Made by a program: the position numbers and the translations under genes
Part shown: piece after piece, positions 1-10,598 of the stretch
How positions within the stretch are numbered: the first letter of the stretch is position 1
Layout of the letters: the number at the start of each line of letters is the position of its first letter
From: Citrobacter amalonaticus
GTDB lineage: Bacteria > Pseudomonadota > Gammaproteobacteria > Enterobacterales > Enterobacteriaceae
NCBI RefSeq assembly: GCF_002918555.1
Contig: NZ_PQMB01000002.1
Coordinates: 907,169 to 971,168, forward strand
Direction: 5' to 3'
Length of the DNA stretch: 64,000 nt
The notes under the pieces: model-generated
Databases searched by the model: none
Told to the model about the DNA's origin: nothing
What the model saw: the letters and a program-made list of their open reading frames with translations, nothing else

Positions 1-1
1 T

Positions 2-103
2 ACGCTTAAACAGGATTATGGTCAGTCCGTCTGGGCCGAGCTAGAAGGGCTTTCACTCCTGCTCTGCCATAAGACGCTGGCGGACGTATTTATTGATGGC
101 TGA
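2..103 (+). CDS. holA: DNA polymerase III delta subunit, C-terminal fragment
   Basis: Only the last 33 codons are in the window. They encode a C-terminus ([20 protein letters not shown]..., ending DVFIDG) that I recognise as the end of HolA, the clamp-loader delta subunit that opens the beta clamp. The stop at 101-103 lies one base before the nadD start codon, the tight holA-nadD arrangement known from enterobacteria. The rest of the gene lies upstream of position 1. Confidence 0.85.
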   Translation, partial: TLKQDYGQSVWAELEGLSLLLCHKTLADVFIDG

Positions 104-104
104 T

Positions 105-746
105 ATGAAATCTTTGCAAGCTTTGTTTGGTGGCACCTTTGATCCGGTGCATTATGGTCATCTCAAACCGGTTGAAACGCTGGCGAACCTGATTGGCCTT
201 TCACGGGTAATTGTCATGCCCAATAACGTGCCTCCGCATCGCCCGCAGCCAGAAGCCACCAGCGCGCAGCGGAAATATATGCTTGAACTGGCGATTGCCG
301 ATAAGCCGCTGTTTGTCCTGGATGAACGCGAGCTGCAACGCGATATGCCTTCCTATACCGCTCAGACGCTGAAAGAGTGGCGTGAAGAACAAGGCCCGGA
401 CGTGCCGCTGGCGTTTATCATCGGCCAGGACTCGCTGCTCACCTTCCCAACCTGGCATGACTACGAAACCATTCTCGACAATACGCATCTGATTGTCTGC
501 CGACGCCCGGGATATCCGCTCGAAATGTCACAGCCGCAGTATCAACAGTGGCTTGAACATCATCTGACCCATACACCTGACGATCTGCACACATTACCGG
601 CAGGCAAAATCTATCTGGCGGAAACGCCGTGGTTCAATATCTCCGCCACTATCGTCCGCGAACGTCTAGAGAACGGCGAACCGTGCGATGACCTGATGCC
701 GCAAGCGGTATTGAATTACATTAATCAGCAGGGGTTGTACCGCTAA
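105..746 (+). CDS. nadD: Nicotinate-nucleotide adenylyltransferase
   Basis: NadD transfers AMP from ATP to nicotinate mononucleotide, giving deamido-NAD, the step before NAD synthetase. The 213-residue product has the nucleotidyltransferase signature [11 protein letters not shown] near residue 8 and the ISAT-x-x-R motif near the C-terminus ([11 protein letters not shown]). The start is the ATG at 105, giving [10 protein letters not shown] and the same length as E. coli NadD; an in-frame TTG at 93 would overlap holA and adds four residues. The gene is probably cotranscribed with holA. Its last 26 bases overlap the 3' end of the convergent cobD. Confidence 0.96.
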   Translation: MKSLQALFGGTFDPVHYGHLKPVETLANLIGLSRVIVMPNNVPPHRPQPEATSAQRKYMLELAIADKPLFVLDERELQRDMPSYTAQTLKEWREEQGPDVPLAFIIGQDSLLTFPTWHDYETILDNTHLIVCRRPGYPLEMSQPQYQQWLEHHLTHTPDDLHTLPAGKIYLAETPWFNISATIVRERLENGEPCDDLMPQAVLNYINQQGLYR

Positions 747-1806
747 GCACCCCGGATAATCCTGCCAACAGGCGGTTGTTCTCCTCTTGTCCACGTATCG
801 CCACCCGGTAATAGCGCTCATCCAGCCCGGGGTAATTAGCACAACTGCGAATCAGGATGTGCCGCTCCAGCATCGCCCACTGCAACTCGCGATCGCTGCG
901 TAATAAGAGATAATTTGCCTGGCCGGGGTAGACTTTCAGCCCCGGTAATTCGCTCAGCCGTTGATAAAAACGCCCCCCCTCTTCCTTCAGCCAACGAAAG
1001 GTTGCCTCCCGATAAGCGGCATCGTCAAGAACAAGCTCCCCCGCCAGGGCAGCAAATGTGTTAATCGACCAGGGCATCTGCTGTGCCCGCATTCTGGCCA
1101 CAGCCTGTTCATCACTGTTGACCAGATAGCCCAGACGCAATCCCGGAATGGCGTAAAACTTGGTGAGCGAGCGCAAAACCCAAATATGCGGATTATCTTT
1201 GAGCACGGGAATAAACCCAGGCTCGGCAGGAATGAAATCAAGAAACGCTTCATCGAGGATCAGGGCAATTTCGAGCACCCTGCACCGCTGCGCAATGGCC
1301 TGGAGTAAATCGCGATCCGGAAGCAAGCCGGTGGGGTTATTCGGCGTACACAGGAACAGGCAGTCCAGATCGGATGTTAAGGCATCAAGGATGGCATCGG
1401 TAAGCTGCCAGTCGTCTTCTTCACTTAGCGCAAATTCATGTACCGCACATTCTCCCCACCGTAGCGCCCGGCGGTATTCTGCAAATCCAGGCGTGACCAC
1501 CATCGCGTGACGCGGCTTAAGCCCTTTAACAAGAGTAAAAATCGCTTCCGTCTCTCCATTTCCGGCGAGGATCCACGCCGCTGGTATCTGATGATGCTGC
1601 GCCAGCGCCTGATGAAGGTGGTGGTAATCGACATCGGGATAATGCTCAGCACGCTGCAGATTGTCGATGATGGCGCGTTTCACCAACGCGGGCATACCCA
1701 GCGGGTTAATATTCGCGCTAAAATCCAGCAGCTGTTCAGGCGCAATACCTAACCACGCAGCGGCTTCCCGCGTATTGCCGCCGTGCGCGCTTTTCAATAA
1801 AGACAT
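721..1806 (-). CDS. cobD: L-threonine-O-3-phosphate decarboxylase
   Basis: CobD is a PLP enzyme that decarboxylates threonine phosphate to (R)-1-amino-2-propanol phosphate, the linker between the corrin ring and the lower ligand of cobalamin. The 361-residue protein has the fold-type I aminotransferase features: the NNPTG motif near residue 155 and the PLP lysine in [16 protein letters not shown] near residue 217. It diverges from cobC across about 96 bp. The same pair sits at this site in Salmonella, whereas E. coli K-12 lacks cobD here. It converges on nadD with a 26-bp overlap. Confidence 0.93.
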   Translation of the reverse strand: MSLLKSAHGGNTREAAAWLGIAPEQLLDFSANINPLGMPALVKRAIIDNLQRAEHYPDVDYHHLHQALAQHHQIPAAWILAGNGETEAIFTLVKGLKPRHAMVVTPGFAEYRRALRWGECAVHEFALSEEDDWQLTDAILDALTSDLDCLFLCTPNNPTGLLPDRDLLQAIAQRCRVLEIALILDEAFLDFIPAEPGFIPVLKDNPHIWVLRSLTKFYAIPGLRLGYLVNSDEQAVARMRAQQMPWSINTFAALAGELVLDDAAYREATFRWLKEEGGRFYQRLSELPGLKVYPGQANYLLLRSDRELQWAMLERHILIRSCANYPGLDERYYRVAIRGQEENNRLLAGLSGVLSGTTPAD

Positions 1807-1902
1807 GTGCCGCTCCAGAGAAAACCGTTATTTTATAAAAAAAAACCTGCGCAATCAGTGCCTGAATCATGTTTTGCGCGATTACGTCTCAAGAGGAAAA
1901 AA

Positions 1903-2514
1903 ATGCGACTCTGGTTAGTTCGTCATGGAGAAACCGAGGCCAACGTTGCCGGGCTGTATAGCGGTCATGCCCCCACGCCGCTCACCGGGCGGGGAATTAT
2001 ACAGGCGCAAACGCTGTGTACGCTGTTACAAAACGTTCCGTTTGATCAGGTACTGTGCAGTGAGCTGGAACGCGCCCGGCATACCGCAAAGCTGGTGCTA
2101 CAGGGGCGAGACGTGCCCTGGCAGATAAAACCCGAGCTCAACGAAATGTTCTTTGGCGACTGGGAAATGCGCCACCATCGCGATCTGACGCAGGAAGATG
2201 CCGAAAATTATGCCGCCTGGTGTGCCGACTGGCAGAACGCCGTCCCCACCAACGGTGAAGGATTTCAGGACTTCTCGCAGCGCGTCGAACGCTTTGTTAC
2301 GCAGCTTACCGATTACCGGCAGCACCAGAATCTACTGGTGGTGAGTCATCAGGGCGTGTTGAGTCTGCTGGTCGCCCGATTGCTCTCCATGCCAGCCGCT
2401 GCCATGTGGCATTTTCGCGTTGAGCAAGGCTGCTGGAGCGCCATTGATTTTTGTGAAGATTTTGCCACGCTGAAGGTCTTAAACAGCCGGGCTATCTGGC
2501 AGCCAGGACAGTGA
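1903..2514 (+). CDS. cobC: Adenosylcobalamin/alpha-ribazole phosphatase
   Basis: CobC is a histidine phosphatase that removes the 5'-phosphate from alpha-ribazole phosphate (or adenosylcobalamin phosphate) late in B12 assembly. The product is 203 residues. The phosphohistidine motif VRHGET is at residues 7-12 and the second catalytic His is in VVSHQG. I place the start at ATG 1903, preceded by AAGAGG at 1891-1896. The frame stays open upstream to 1807, but that stretch is low-complexity and has no family match. Together with cobD it supports use or salvage of cobalamin precursors. Confidence 0.93.
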   Translation: MRLWLVRHGETEANVAGLYSGHAPTPLTGRGIIQAQTLCTLLQNVPFDQVLCSELERARHTAKLVLQGRDVPWQIKPELNEMFFGDWEMRHHRDLTQEDAENYAAWCADWQNAVPTNGEGFQDFSQRVERFVTQLTDYRQHQNLLVVSHQGVLSLLVARLLSMPAAAMWHFRVEQGCWSAIDFCEDFATLKVLNSRAIWQPGQ

Positions 2515-2756
2515 AACTTCTGTTTTTTTTCGTCAGGGAGGCTCCGGCCATTGACACCCCCTGACAGGCTGTTATTCTCCGCAGCCAGACTTTTCCTGCC
2601 ATCCAGAGCATTGCAGAAATTGTTTTACAAAAATGGCGATGCATTCTGTGGCGCGGGATGGGATGATAGCCCACTTTCAACAGTCGGTTCGACGACATTT
2701 GTCCCGATATCGCCTCTGATTCAGGTATACTGGCAGGCCTTTTTATCTATCGTTAG

Positions 2757-3101
<345 letters not shown>

Positions 3102-3104
3102 TGC

Positions 3105-3572
3105 GTGAAGCTGCAACTTGTCGCCGTAGGAACGAAAATGCCCGACTGGGTGCAGACCGGTTTTACGGAGTACCTGCGGCGTTTTCCCAAAGATATGCCC
3201 TTTGAGCTGATTGAAATTCCTGCGGGCAAGCGCGGCAAGAACGCGGACATTAAACGCATTCTCGACAAAGAGGGTGAACAGATGCTGGCTGCCGCAGGCA
3301 AAAACCGCATTGTCACCCTTGATATTCCGGGCAAACCCTGGGATACACCGCAGCTGGCGAGCGAACTGGAGCGCTGGAAACTGGACGGTCGTGACGTCAG
3401 CCTGTTGATTGGCGGACCGGAAGGGTTATCCCCGGCCTGCAAAGCGGCAGCGGAACAAAGCTGGTCCCTCTCAGCGCTGACCCTCCCCCACCCGCTGGTT
3501 CGGGTGCTGGTCGCAGAGAGTTTATACCGGGCGTGGAGCATAACCACCAATCACCCTTATCACCGTGAGTGA
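3105..3572 (+). CDS. rlmH: 23S rRNA pseudouridine-1915 N3-methyltransferase
   Basis: RlmH is a small SPOUT methyltransferase that methylates pseudouridine 1915 in helix 69 of 23S rRNA on assembled 70S ribosomes. The 155-residue product has the SAM-binding trefoil-knot region ([14 protein letters not shown], then [18 protein letters not shown]) and the family length. It begins at GTG 3105, three bases after the rsfS stop, so the two genes are very likely cotranscribed and translationally linked. Confidence 0.95.
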   Translation: MKLQLVAVGTKMPDWVQTGFTEYLRRFPKDMPFELIEIPAGKRGKNADIKRILDKEGEQMLAAAGKNRIVTLDIPGKPWDTPQLASELERWKLDGRDVSLLIGGPEGLSPACKAAAEQSWSLSALTLPHPLVRVLVAESLYRAWSITTNHPYHRE

Positions 3573-3602
3573 TCATTGAGTCTTGAATAGATTAAGCAGC
3601 GG

Positions 3603-5504
3603 ATGAAACGACAGAATTCTTTTCGCGACTATACGGCTGAGTCTGCGCTGTTTGTGCGCCGGGCGCTGGTTGCTTTTTTGGGTATTTTACTGCTGACCGG
3701 CGTGCTAATTGCCAACCTGTATAATCTGCAGATCGTCCGTTTTACCGATTACCAGACCCGCTCAAACGAAAACCGCATCAAGCTGGTGCCTATTGCACCC
3801 AGCCGCGGAATTATCTATGACCGTAACGGGATCCCTCTCGCCCTGAACCGTACCATCTACCAGATTGAAATGATGCCGGAGAAGGTGGATAACGTTCAGC
3901 AAACGCTGGATGCATTGCGTAGCGTGGTGGATTTGACCGACGACGATATTGCCGGATTCAAAAAAGAGCGCGCCCGTTCTCACCGCTTTACCTCCATTCC
4001 TGTCAAAACCAACCTGACTGAAGTACAGGTGGCGCGCTTTGCCGTAAACCAGTACCGTTTTCCGGGTGTGGAAGTCAAAGGCTACAAACGCCGTTATTAT
4101 CCCTATGGCTCTGCCCTGACCCACGTCATTGGCTACGTATCGAAGATTAACGATAAAGACGTCGAGCGCCTGGATAAAGATGGCAAGCTAGTTAACTACG
4201 CCGCTACCCATGATATCGGCAAGCTGGGGATCGAGCGCTATTACGAAGAGGTACTGCACGGGCAGACCGGTTATGAAGAGGTTGAAGTCAACAACCGCGG
4301 TCGCGTGATCCGTCAGCTCAAAGAGGTGCCGCCGCAGGCCGGACACGACATCTACCTTACGCTGGATTTAAAACTCCAGCAGTATATTGAAACGCTGCTG
4401 GCAGGCAGTCGCGCCGCCGTTGTGGTGACCGATCCCCGTACCGGCGGCGTGCTGGCGCTGGTCTCCATGCCAAGCTACGACCCGAATCTGTTCGTCGATG
4501 GCATTTCCAGCAAAGATTATTCCGGCTTGCTCAACGATCCGAATACGCCGCTGGTTAACCGCGCAACGCAGGGGATTTATCCGCCTGCATCGACGGTTAA
4601 ACCCTACGTTGCCGTCTCGGCCTTGAGCGCCGGAGTTATCACCCGCAATACCAGTCTGTTTGACCCCGGCTGGTGGCAGCTTCCTGGTTCAGAAAAACGT
4701 TACCGTGACTGGAAAAAATGGGGCCATGGCCATCTGAACATCACCAAATCACTGGAAGAGTCCGCGGATACCTTCTTCTACCAGGTCGCCTACGATATGG
4801 GGATCGACCGTCTCTCCGAGTGGATGGAGAAATTCGGCTATGGTCATTATACCGGCATCGACCTGGCAGAAGAGCGCTCAGGTAACATGCCAACGCGTGA
4901 GTGGAAGCAGAAACGCTTTAAAAAACCCTGGTACCAGGGCGATACCATTCCGGTGGGGATTGGCCAGGGTTACTGGACGGCAACGCCAATTCAGATGAAT
5001 AAGGCGCTGATGACCCTGATTAACGACGGCGTGGTGAAAGTGCCGCATCTGCTGATGAGTACCGCAGAAGACGGTAAGCAGGTGCCCTGGGTACAGCCGC
5101 ACGAGCCTCCGGTCGGTGATATTCATTCCGGTTACTGGGAGCTGGCCAAAGACGGCATGTACGGCGTGGCAAATCGCGCTAACGGTACTGCGCATAAATA
5201 TTTTGCCAGCGCACCCTACAAAATCGCCGCGAAATCCGGTACTGCACAGGTCTTTGGTCTGAAAGCCAACGAGACTTACAACGCACACAAAATTGCCGAA
5301 CGCCTGCGTGACCATAAGCTGATGACAGCATTCGCACCGTATAACAATCCTCAGATTGCTGTCGCGATGATTCTGGAAAATGGTGGATCGGGCCCGGCAG
5401 TCGGTACGCTGATGCGCCAGATCCTTGACCACATTATGTTGGGCGACAACAACACCAGTCTGCCAGCTGAAAACCCTGCGGTCGCAGCGGCGGAGGACCA
5501 ATAA
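3603..5504 (+). CDS. mrdA: Penicillin-binding protein 2 (elongation transpeptidase)
   Basis: PBP2 cross-links peptidoglycan in the Rod elongasome and partners the glycosyltransferase RodA. The 633-residue protein has one N-terminal membrane helix (about residues 20-42), a dimerisation/pedestal region, and a transpeptidase domain with the active serine in PPASTVKP (about residue 330), the SAD triad member in EESADTFF and the KSGTAQ motif near residue 544. Length equals E. coli PBP2. The start ATG 3603 lies 30 bases after rlmH. The mrdB start follows 2 bases after its stop. Confidence 0.97.
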   Translation: MKRQNSFRDYTAESALFVRRALVAFLGILLLTGVLIANLYNLQIVRFTDYQTRSNENRIKLVPIAPSRGIIYDRNGIPLALNRTIYQIEMMPEKVDNVQQTLDALRSVVDLTDDDIAGFKKERARSHRFTSIPVKTNLTEVQVARFAVNQYRFPGVEVKGYKRRYYPYGSALTHVIGYVSKINDKDVERLDKDGKLVNYAATHDIGKLGIERYYEEVLHGQTGYEEVEVNNRGRVIRQLKEVPPQAGHDIYLTLDLKLQQYIETLLAGSRAAVVVTDPRTGGVLALVSMPSYDPNLFVDGISSKDYSGLLNDPNTPLVNRATQGIYPPASTVKPYVAVSALSAGVITRNTSLFDPGWWQLPGSEKRYRDWKKWGHGHLNITKSLEESADTFFYQVAYDMGIDRLSEWMEKFGYGHYTGIDLAEERSGNMPTREWKQKRFKKPWYQGDTIPVGIGQGYWTATPIQMNKALMTLINDGVVKVPHLLMSTAEDGKQVPWVQPHEPPVGDIHSGYWELAKDGMYGVANRANGTAHKYFASAPYKIAAKSGTAQVFGLKANETYNAHKIAERLRDHKLMTAFAPYNNPQIAVAMILENGGSGPAVGTLMRQILDHIMLGDNNTSLPAENPAVAAAEDQ

Positions 5505-5506
5505 AC

Positions 5507-6619
5507 ATGACGGATAATCCGAACAAAAAAACATTCTGGGATAAGATCCATATCGATCCCACCATGTTGCTTATCTTACTGGCTCTTCTGGTCTACAGCT
5601 CAATGGTTATCTGGAGCGCCAGCGGCCAGGACATCGGCATGATGGAGCGTAAAATCGGTCAGATTGCCATGGGTCTGGTGTTCATGGTGGTGATGGCGCA
5701 GATCCCGCCTCGCGTATACGAAGGCTGGGCGCCTTACCTCTATATTTTTTGTATTATCCTGTTAGTGGCGGTTGATGCTTTCGGGGCCATCTCCAAAGGG
5801 GCGCAGCGCTGGCTCGATCTGGGCATCGTGCGTTTCCAGCCCTCTGAAATCGCCAAAATCGCGGTGCCGCTGATGGTCGCACGCTTTATCAACCGTGACG
5901 TCTGCCCGCCGTCACTGAAGAACACCGCTATCGCCCTGGTGCTGATTTTCATGCCTACGCTGCTGGTCGCCGCACAGCCGGATCTCGGAACCTCTATCCT
6001 GGTGGCGCTCTCCGGCCTGTTCGTGCTGTTCCTGTCGGGTTTGAGCTGGCGCCTTATCGGCGTTGCTGTGGTGCTGGTGGCGGCGTTTATCCCGATACTG
6101 TGGTTCTTCCTGATGCACGATTACCAGCGTCAGCGCGTCATGATGCTGCTCGATCCGGAAACCGATCCGCTGGGAGCGGGTTATCACATCATTCAGTCGA
6201 AAATTGCCATTGGCTCCGGTGGCCTGAGTGGTAAAGGCTGGCTGCACGGAACCCAGTCGCAGCTGGAGTTTTTACCCGAACGCCACACCGACTTTATCTT
6301 CGCCGTACTGGCTGAAGAACTGGGTCTGGTAGGCATACTTGTCCTGCTCGCACTCTACATTCTGCTGATTATGCGCGGTCTGTGGATTGCCGCCCGGGCG
6401 CAAACCACCTTTGGCCGCGTGATGGCCGGTGGCTTAATGTTGATATTATTCGTTTATGTCTTCGTAAATATTGGTATGGTGAGTGGTATTCTGCCGGTAG
6501 TAGGCGTTCCATTACCGCTGGTCAGTTACGGAGGCTCCGCACTGATAGTGCTGATGGCCGGGTTCGGGATTGTGATGTCGATCCACACCCACAGAAAAAT
6601 GTTGTCGAAAAGCGTGTAA
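5507..6619 (+). CDS. mrdB: Peptidoglycan glycosyltransferase RodA
   Basis: RodA is the SEDS-family polymerase that extends glycan strands from lipid II in lateral wall growth. The 370 residues form about ten hydrophobic segments, and SEDS family landmarks are visible: [10 protein letters not shown], the periplasmic loop with [17 protein letters not shown], and [15 protein letters not shown] near the C-terminus. It starts 2 bases after mrdA, so the enzyme pair is coexpressed. Confidence 0.97.
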   Translation: MTDNPNKKTFWDKIHIDPTMLLILLALLVYSSMVIWSASGQDIGMMERKIGQIAMGLVFMVVMAQIPPRVYEGWAPYLYIFCIILLVAVDAFGAISKGAQRWLDLGIVRFQPSEIAKIAVPLMVARFINRDVCPPSLKNTAIALVLIFMPTLLVAAQPDLGTSILVALSGLFVLFLSGLSWRLIGVAVVLVAAFIPILWFFLMHDYQRQRVMMLLDPETDPLGAGYHIIQSKIAIGSGGLSGKGWLHGTQSQLEFLPERHTDFIFAVLAEELGLVGILVLLALYILLIMRGLWIAARAQTTFGRVMAGGLMLILFVYVFVNIGMVSGILPVVGVPLPLVSYGGSALIVLMAGFGIVMSIHTHRKMLSKSV

Positions 6620-6629
6620 GGGGTGCGCA

Positions 6630-7733
6630 ATGCGTAAGCAGTGGCTCGGAATCTGCATCGCGGCAGGAATGCTCGCGGCGTGTTCAAATGATGATGGTCA
6701 GCAACGGACGACCGTCGCACCGCAGCCTGCGGTGTGTAATGGTCCGATCGTTGAAATCAGCGGGGCGGACCCACGCTTCGAACCTCTTAACGCAACGGCA
6801 AATCAGGATTACCAGCGCGATGGTAAGAGTTACAAAATTGTCCAGGATCCCTCTCGTTTCAGTCAGGCCGGTCTGGCGGCAATTTATGATGCCGAACCGG
6901 GCAGCAATCTGACGGCGTCAGGTGAGGCGTTTGACCCTATGCAGCTCACCGCAGCGCATCCAACGCTGCCGATCCCCAGCTACGTGCGGGTAACCAACCT
7001 CGCCAACGGTCGAATGATCGTGGTGCGGATTAACGATCGTGGCCCCTATGGCAGCGATCGCGTGATTTCGCTTTCGCGTGCTGCGGCCGATCGTCTGAAT
7101 ACGTCAAACAACACCAAAGTGCGCATTGACCCGATTATCGTTGCCCAGGATGGTACGCTGTCCGGTCCGGGAATGGCGTGTACAACCGTTGCTAAGCAAA
7201 CTTATGCCCTGCCTGCACGTCCTGATTTAAGCGGTGGAATGGGCAGCGTTTCCTCCCCGGCAGAACCCATGCAGCCACAGGAAGATATCCGTGCCATCAG
7301 CAATTCAACGCTGAAGAGCGAGGATAGCGCAGGTGCGCCAGTTAACAGCAGCGGCTTCCTCGGCGCCCCAACAACGTTAGCTCCGGGCGTACTGGAAGGC
7401 AGTGAGCCGACCCCGGCACCACAACCCACTGTCGCAACGGCTCCCGTAACGGCTCCGTCCACAGCATCAAACGCCGCAGTGACGCCTGCTGCCGCAACGA
7501 CCGCCAGCGGGGACTACGTGGTGCAGGTTGGCGCCGTCAGCGATCGGACGCGGGCACAGCAGTATCAGCAACGTTTAGGCCAGCAATTTGGCGTTCCCGG
7601 ACGCGTAACGCAGAACGGTGCTATCTGGCGTATTCAGCTCGGACCTTTCGCCAGCAAAGCAGAAGCCAGTGCGCTGCAGCAGCGTTTGCAGTCTGAAGCA
7701 CAGTTACAGTCCTTCATTACTGGCGCGCAATAA
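6630..7733 (+). CDS. rlpA: Septal-ring lipoprotein RlpA (SPOR domain)
   Basis: RlpA is an outer-membrane lipoprotein. In Pseudomonas it is a lytic transglycosylase acting on denuded glycan strands; in E. coli activity is not established. The 367-residue product has a lipobox (LAAC, Cys18), a double-psi beta-barrel with RINDRGPYGSDRVISLS near residues 132-150, a long Pro/Ala/Thr-rich linker (about 180-290), and a C-terminal SPOR domain from about residue 292 (GDYVVQVGAV) that binds denuded peptidoglycan at the septum. It follows mrdB by 10 bases. Confidence 0.95.
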   Translation: MRKQWLGICIAAGMLAACSNDDGQQRTTVAPQPAVCNGPIVEISGADPRFEPLNATANQDYQRDGKSYKIVQDPSRFSQAGLAAIYDAEPGSNLTASGEAFDPMQLTAAHPTLPIPSYVRVTNLANGRMIVVRINDRGPYGSDRVISLSRAAADRLNTSNNTKVRIDPIIVAQDGTLSGPGMACTTVAKQTYALPARPDLSGGMGSVSSPAEPMQPQEDIRAISNSTLKSEDSAGAPVNSSGFLGAPTTLAPGVLEGSEPTPAPQPTVATAPVTAPSTASNAAVTPAAATTASGDYVVQVGAVSDRTRAQQYQQRLGQQFGVPGRVTQNGAIWRIQLGPFASKAEASALQQRLQSEAQLQSFITGAQ

Positions 7734-7749
7734 CGTAAAACAGGCATCA

Positions 7750-7859
7750 TATCAACGCTAAATAATTCGCGTTGCGGGAAGGCGGCCCCGAAGGGGCAAG
7801 GCTCAGAGTCAGGCCTGCTAACAAAGCCCTCCCCGCAATCTGAACTATGACGAGTGTAA
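7750..7859. repeat. ERIC-type repeat between rlpA and dacA
   Basis: The right end (CTGAACTATGACGAGTGTA, 7841-7859) matches the conserved ERIC/IRU terminus. The left end (AATAATTCGCGTTGCGGG) matches the other terminus seen at 16118-16145 in reverse complement. Inside is a GGCCCCGAAGGGGC-like hairpin (7784-7797) shared with the copies near 16.07 and 40.49 kb, but the usual central palindrome is not evident, so this is an internally altered copy. It separates rlpA from the dacA promoter. Confidence 0.65.
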
Positions 7860-7926
7860 TTGTCAGCTTCTGTAAATGACATTAACAAAGTCATGCGGAA
7901 AGTCAGATGCCTGCAGGTAATGCGTT

Positions 7927-7935
7927 TGCTATAGT
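7927..7935 (+). promoter_or_regulatory. Extended -10 promoter for dacA
   Basis: TGCTATAGT (TGn plus TATAGT) lies 44 bases upstream of the dacA start. The -35 position shows only a weak match, as is typical of extended -10 promoters. It lies downstream of the ERIC-type repeat. Confidence 0.5.
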
Positions 7936-7978
7936 AGGGCACTTTTTTAATTCCATCACGGACGTCGTAGTTCAGACC

Positions 7979-9190
7979 ATGAAGACCACTTTTTCCGCTC
8001 GTATCATGCAGCGCATGGCGCTCACCACGGCTCTTTGTGCAGCCTTTATCTCCGCTGCGCACGCCGATGACCTGAATATCAAAACCATGATCCCGGGTGT
8101 TCCGCAGATCGATGCGGAGTCCTATATCCTGATCGACTATAACTCCGGCAAAGTGCTGGCAGAACAAAACGCGGACGTGCGCCGCGATCCTGCCAGCCTG
8201 ACTAAAATGATGACCAGCTACGTCATCGGTCAGGCCATGAAGGCAGGTAAGTTTAAAGAAACCGATCTGGTCACGGTGGGTAACGACGCCTGGGCTACCG
8301 GCAATCCGGTATTTAAGGGCTCGTCGCTGATGTTCCTCAAGCCAGGTATGCAGGTTCCGGTTTCCCAGCTGATCCGTGGTATTAACCTGCAATCTGGCAA
8401 CGATGCCTGCGTGGCAATGGCCGATTTTGCCGCCGGTAGCCAGGATGCTTTTGTCGGGCTGATGAACAGCTATGTAAACGCGTTGGGGCTGAAAAATACC
8501 CACTTCCAGACCGTGCATGGCCTGGATGCCGACGGTCAGTACAGCTCCGCGCGTGACATGGCGCTGATTGGTCAGGCGTTGATTCGCGACGTACCGAATG
8601 AATACTCCATTTACAAAGAAAAAGAGTTCACCTTTAACGGCATTCGCCAGTTAAACCGTAACGGACTGTTGTGGGACAACAGCCTTAACGTGGATGGCAT
8701 CAAAACAGGCCATACTGACAAAGCAGGCTATAACCTCGTCGCCTCCGCTACCGAAGGTCAAATGCGCCTGATCTCCGCCGTGATGGGTGGACGTACTTAC
8801 AAAGGCCGCGAGACGGAAAGCAAAAAGCTGCTGACCTGGGGCTTCCGCTTCTTTGAAACGGTTAATCCACTGAAAGTTGGTAAAGAGTTTGCGTCTGAGC
8901 CTGCGTGGTTCGGTGATACCGATCGCGCTTCGCTGGGGGTGGATAAAGATGTCTACCTCACAATCCCGCGTGGCCGAATGAAAGACCTGAAAGCCAGCTA
9001 TGTGCTTAATGCCACTGAGCTGCACGCCCCGCTTCAGAAAAATCAGGTTGTCGGTACCATCAACTTCCAGCTGGATGGCAAAACCATTGAGCAGCGCCCA
9101 TTAGTGGTGCTACAGGAAATTCCTGAAGGTAACTTCTTCGGTAAAATCATTGATTACATTAAGTTAATGTTCCATCACTGGTTTGGTTAA
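7979..9190 (+). CDS. dacA: D-alanyl-D-alanine carboxypeptidase PBP5
   Basis: PBP5 trims the terminal D-Ala from peptidoglycan pentapeptides and helps keep cell shape. The 403-residue precursor has a signal peptide (cleavage after AAHA, about residue 29), the active-site SLTK motif near residue 73, SGN in [12 protein letters not shown] in DGIKTGHTD, a beta-rich domain, and a C-terminal amphipathic anchor ([17 protein letters not shown]). I use ATG 7979 because it gives the E. coli length and a proper signal peptide. The frame runs on upstream, but that part crosses the promoter. Confidence 0.96.
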   Translation: MKTTFSARIMQRMALTTALCAAFISAAHADDLNIKTMIPGVPQIDAESYILIDYNSGKVLAEQNADVRRDPASLTKMMTSYVIGQAMKAGKFKETDLVTVGNDAWATGNPVFKGSSLMFLKPGMQVPVSQLIRGINLQSGNDACVAMADFAAGSQDAFVGLMNSYVNALGLKNTHFQTVHGLDADGQYSSARDMALIGQALIRDVPNEYSIYKEKEFTFNGIRQLNRNGLLWDNSLNVDGIKTGHTDKAGYNLVASATEGQMRLISAVMGGRTYKGRETESKKLLTWGFRFFETVNPLKVGKEFASEPAWFGDTDRASLGVDKDVYLTIPRGRMKDLKASYVLNATELHAPLQKNQVVGTINFQLDGKTIEQRPLVVLQEIPEGNFFGKIIDYIKLMFHHWFG

Positions 9191-9201
9191 AAATTAAACA
9201 C

Positions 9202-9231
9202 TTGAAAGTGTGATTTCCATCCCCATATACT
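9202..9231 (+). promoter_or_regulatory. Sigma70-type promoter upstream of ybeD
   Basis: TTGAAA at 9202-9207 and TATACT at 9226-9231 are separated by 18 bases. The expected transcription start (about 9238) falls just before the hairpin at 9242-9276. Confidence 0.55.
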
Positions 9232-9241
9232 CGTTATCCTG

Positions 9242-9276
9242 ATAACTCCCACACGTAGTGGGAGTTATTATTTTTT
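9242..9276 (+). terminator. Rho-independent terminator after dacA
   Basis: An 11-bp inverted repeat with core AACTCCCAC / GTGGGAGTT and a 5-base loop (9253-9257) is followed by ATTATTTTTT. The stem lies 52 bases after the dacA stop. Confidence 0.8.
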
Positions 9277-9296
9277 GATGTAATGCCGGAGCTGAC

Positions 9297-9560
9297 ATGA
9301 AAACCAAACTTAACGAACTGCTTGAATTCCCTACTCCTTTTACTTACAAAGTAATGGGACAGGCGTTGCCTGAGCTGGTTGATCAGGTGGTTGAAGTGGT
9401 ACAGCGCCATGCGCCAGGTGACTACACTCCGACGGTAAAACCAAGCAGCAAAGGCAACTACCACTCGGTTTCAATTACCATCAACGCAACCCATATCGAG
9501 CAGGTTGAAACGCTGTACGAAGAACTGGGCAATATCGACATTGTGCGCATGGTTCTGTAA
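9297..9560 (+). CDS. ybeD: UPF0250 protein YbeD (lipoate-pathway neighbour)
   Basis: This 87-residue protein is almost identical to E. coli YbeD. The fold is ACT-like and resembles the regulatory domain of allosteric enzymes, but its biochemical role is not established. It is found next to lipB in many proteobacteria, which suggests a link to lipoate metabolism. It has its own promoter at 9202-9231 and a strong hairpin after its stop. Confidence 0.92.
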   Translation: MKTKLNELLEFPTPFTYKVMGQALPELVDQVVEVVQRHAPGDYTPTVKPSSKGNYHSVSITINATHIEQVETLYEELGNIDIVRMVL

Positions 9561-9569
9561 AAACCTGTC

Positions 9570-9595
9570 GGTTACCCGGCCTCGTCCGGGTAACC
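9570..9595 (+). terminator. Strong hairpin after ybeD
   Basis: A perfect 10-bp stem (GGTTACCCGG / CCGGGTAACC) with a 6-base loop starts 10 bases after the ybeD stop. It is followed by C-rich rather than T-rich sequence, so it may pause or process RNA rather than fully terminate. Confidence 0.5.
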
Positions 9596-9613
9596 CCCCT
9601 CCTTTCCCCACTG

Positions 9614-9622
9614 TGATATACT
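9614..9622 (+). promoter_or_regulatory. Extended -10 promoter for lipB
   Basis: TGATATACT (TGn plus TATACT) lies 37 bases upstream of the lipB TTG start, just after the ybeD hairpin. There is no convincing -35. Confidence 0.45.
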
Positions 9623-9658
9623 TTTCGCCTCTTTTACATTCTCTACGGAGATGCTGTT

Positions 9659-10300
9659 TTGTATCAGGATAAAATTCTTGTCCGCCAGCTCGGTCTTCAG
9701 CCCTACGAGCCCGTCTCCCAGGCCATGCATGAATTCACCGATACCCGTGATGAAGATACCGCCGATGAGATCTGGCTGGTTGAGCACTATCCTGTTTTCA
9801 CACAAGGCCAGGCAGGAAAAGCAGAGCACCTTTTAATGACCGGTGATATTCCGGTTATTCAGAGCGATCGTGGCGGTCAGGTCACCTATCATGGTCCAGG
9901 TCAGCAGGTCATGTATGTCCTGCTCAATCTTAAACGCCGCAAACTGGGCGTGCGGGAACTGGTCACACTGCTGGAACAAACCGTCGTTAATACACTCGCC
10001 GAACGGGGTATTGAGGCCCATCCTCGCGCTGACGCACCGGGCGTCTACGTCGGCGAAAAGAAAATTTGTTCTCTGGGATTACGTATTCGTCGCGGTTGTT
10101 CATTTCACGGGCTGGCATTAAACGTGAATATGGATCTCTCGCCGTTTCTACGCATTAATCCTTGCGGCTATGCCGGGATGGAAATGGCGAAAATATCGCA
10201 GTGGGACAGCGGTGCCACAACCGATAATATTCGTCCAATATTATTAAAGAATATGTTAGCCCTGCTAAACAACCCACCCTCTGAATATATCCCTGCTTAA
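9659..10300 (+). CDS. lipB: Octanoyltransferase LipB
   Basis: LipB moves octanoate from octanoyl-ACP to the lipoyl domains of 2-oxoacid dehydrogenases and GcvH, the first step of de novo lipoylation. The 213-residue protein carries the substrate-binding stretch [14 protein letters not shown] (about 69-82), the catalytic lysine region [15 protein letters not shown] and the thioester cysteine in [10 protein letters not shown] (about residue 169). It starts at TTG 9659 with ACGGAG at 9645-9650, as in E. coli. lipA follows 1.46 kb downstream, after ybeF. Confidence 0.96.
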   Translation: MYQDKILVRQLGLQPYEPVSQAMHEFTDTRDEDTADEIWLVEHYPVFTQGQAGKAEHLLMTGDIPVIQSDRGGQVTYHGPGQQVMYVLLNLKRRKLGVRELVTLLEQTVVNTLAERGIEAHPRADAPGVYVGEKKICSLGLRIRRGCSFHGLALNVNMDLSPFLRINPCGYAGMEMAKISQWDSGATTDNIRPILLKNMLALLNNPPSEYIPA

Positions 10301-10312
10301 TCAATAAAATAT

Positions 10313-10337
10313 AATGACCCAAATTGCATGGGTCATT
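10313..10337 (+). terminator. Possible terminator after lipB
   Basis: A 9-bp stem (AATGACCCA / TGGGTCATT) with a 7-base loop begins 13 bases after the lipB stop. Only a short T-run follows. The rest of the 298-bp gap to ybeF is AT-rich with no convincing gene. Confidence 0.45.
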
Positions 10338-10598
10338 TGTCATATATCACTTGAATGCTTTACATCTTCACCAGGTTTCTATATTTTCACTACACTATGG
10401 CTGAAGCCATTAACGATACAACCTTGCCGTGTAATATGGCGAGAAATATTGCCGTGCAGAATACTTTAGAACATTTAATCAATTACCTGTTGAAATCGTG
10501 GGAAAAATCCTGGCAAATGGCGCCTCAAGCAATTCAATGCATGCTTTAAGTGAATTATCTACTATTATTCATTATATGAATAAATATGGAGCACAAGT

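Noticed and set aside
7634-8518. 294-codon open frame on the minus strand across the rlpA-dacA gap
   Set aside because: It runs antisense through the SPOR domain of rlpA, an ERIC-type repeat and the dacA promoter. This is implausible for a gene.
10355-10549. 64-codon frame between lipB and ybeF
   Set aside because: No good ribosome site, AT-rich region and no recognisable similarity. More likely part of the ybeF upstream region.
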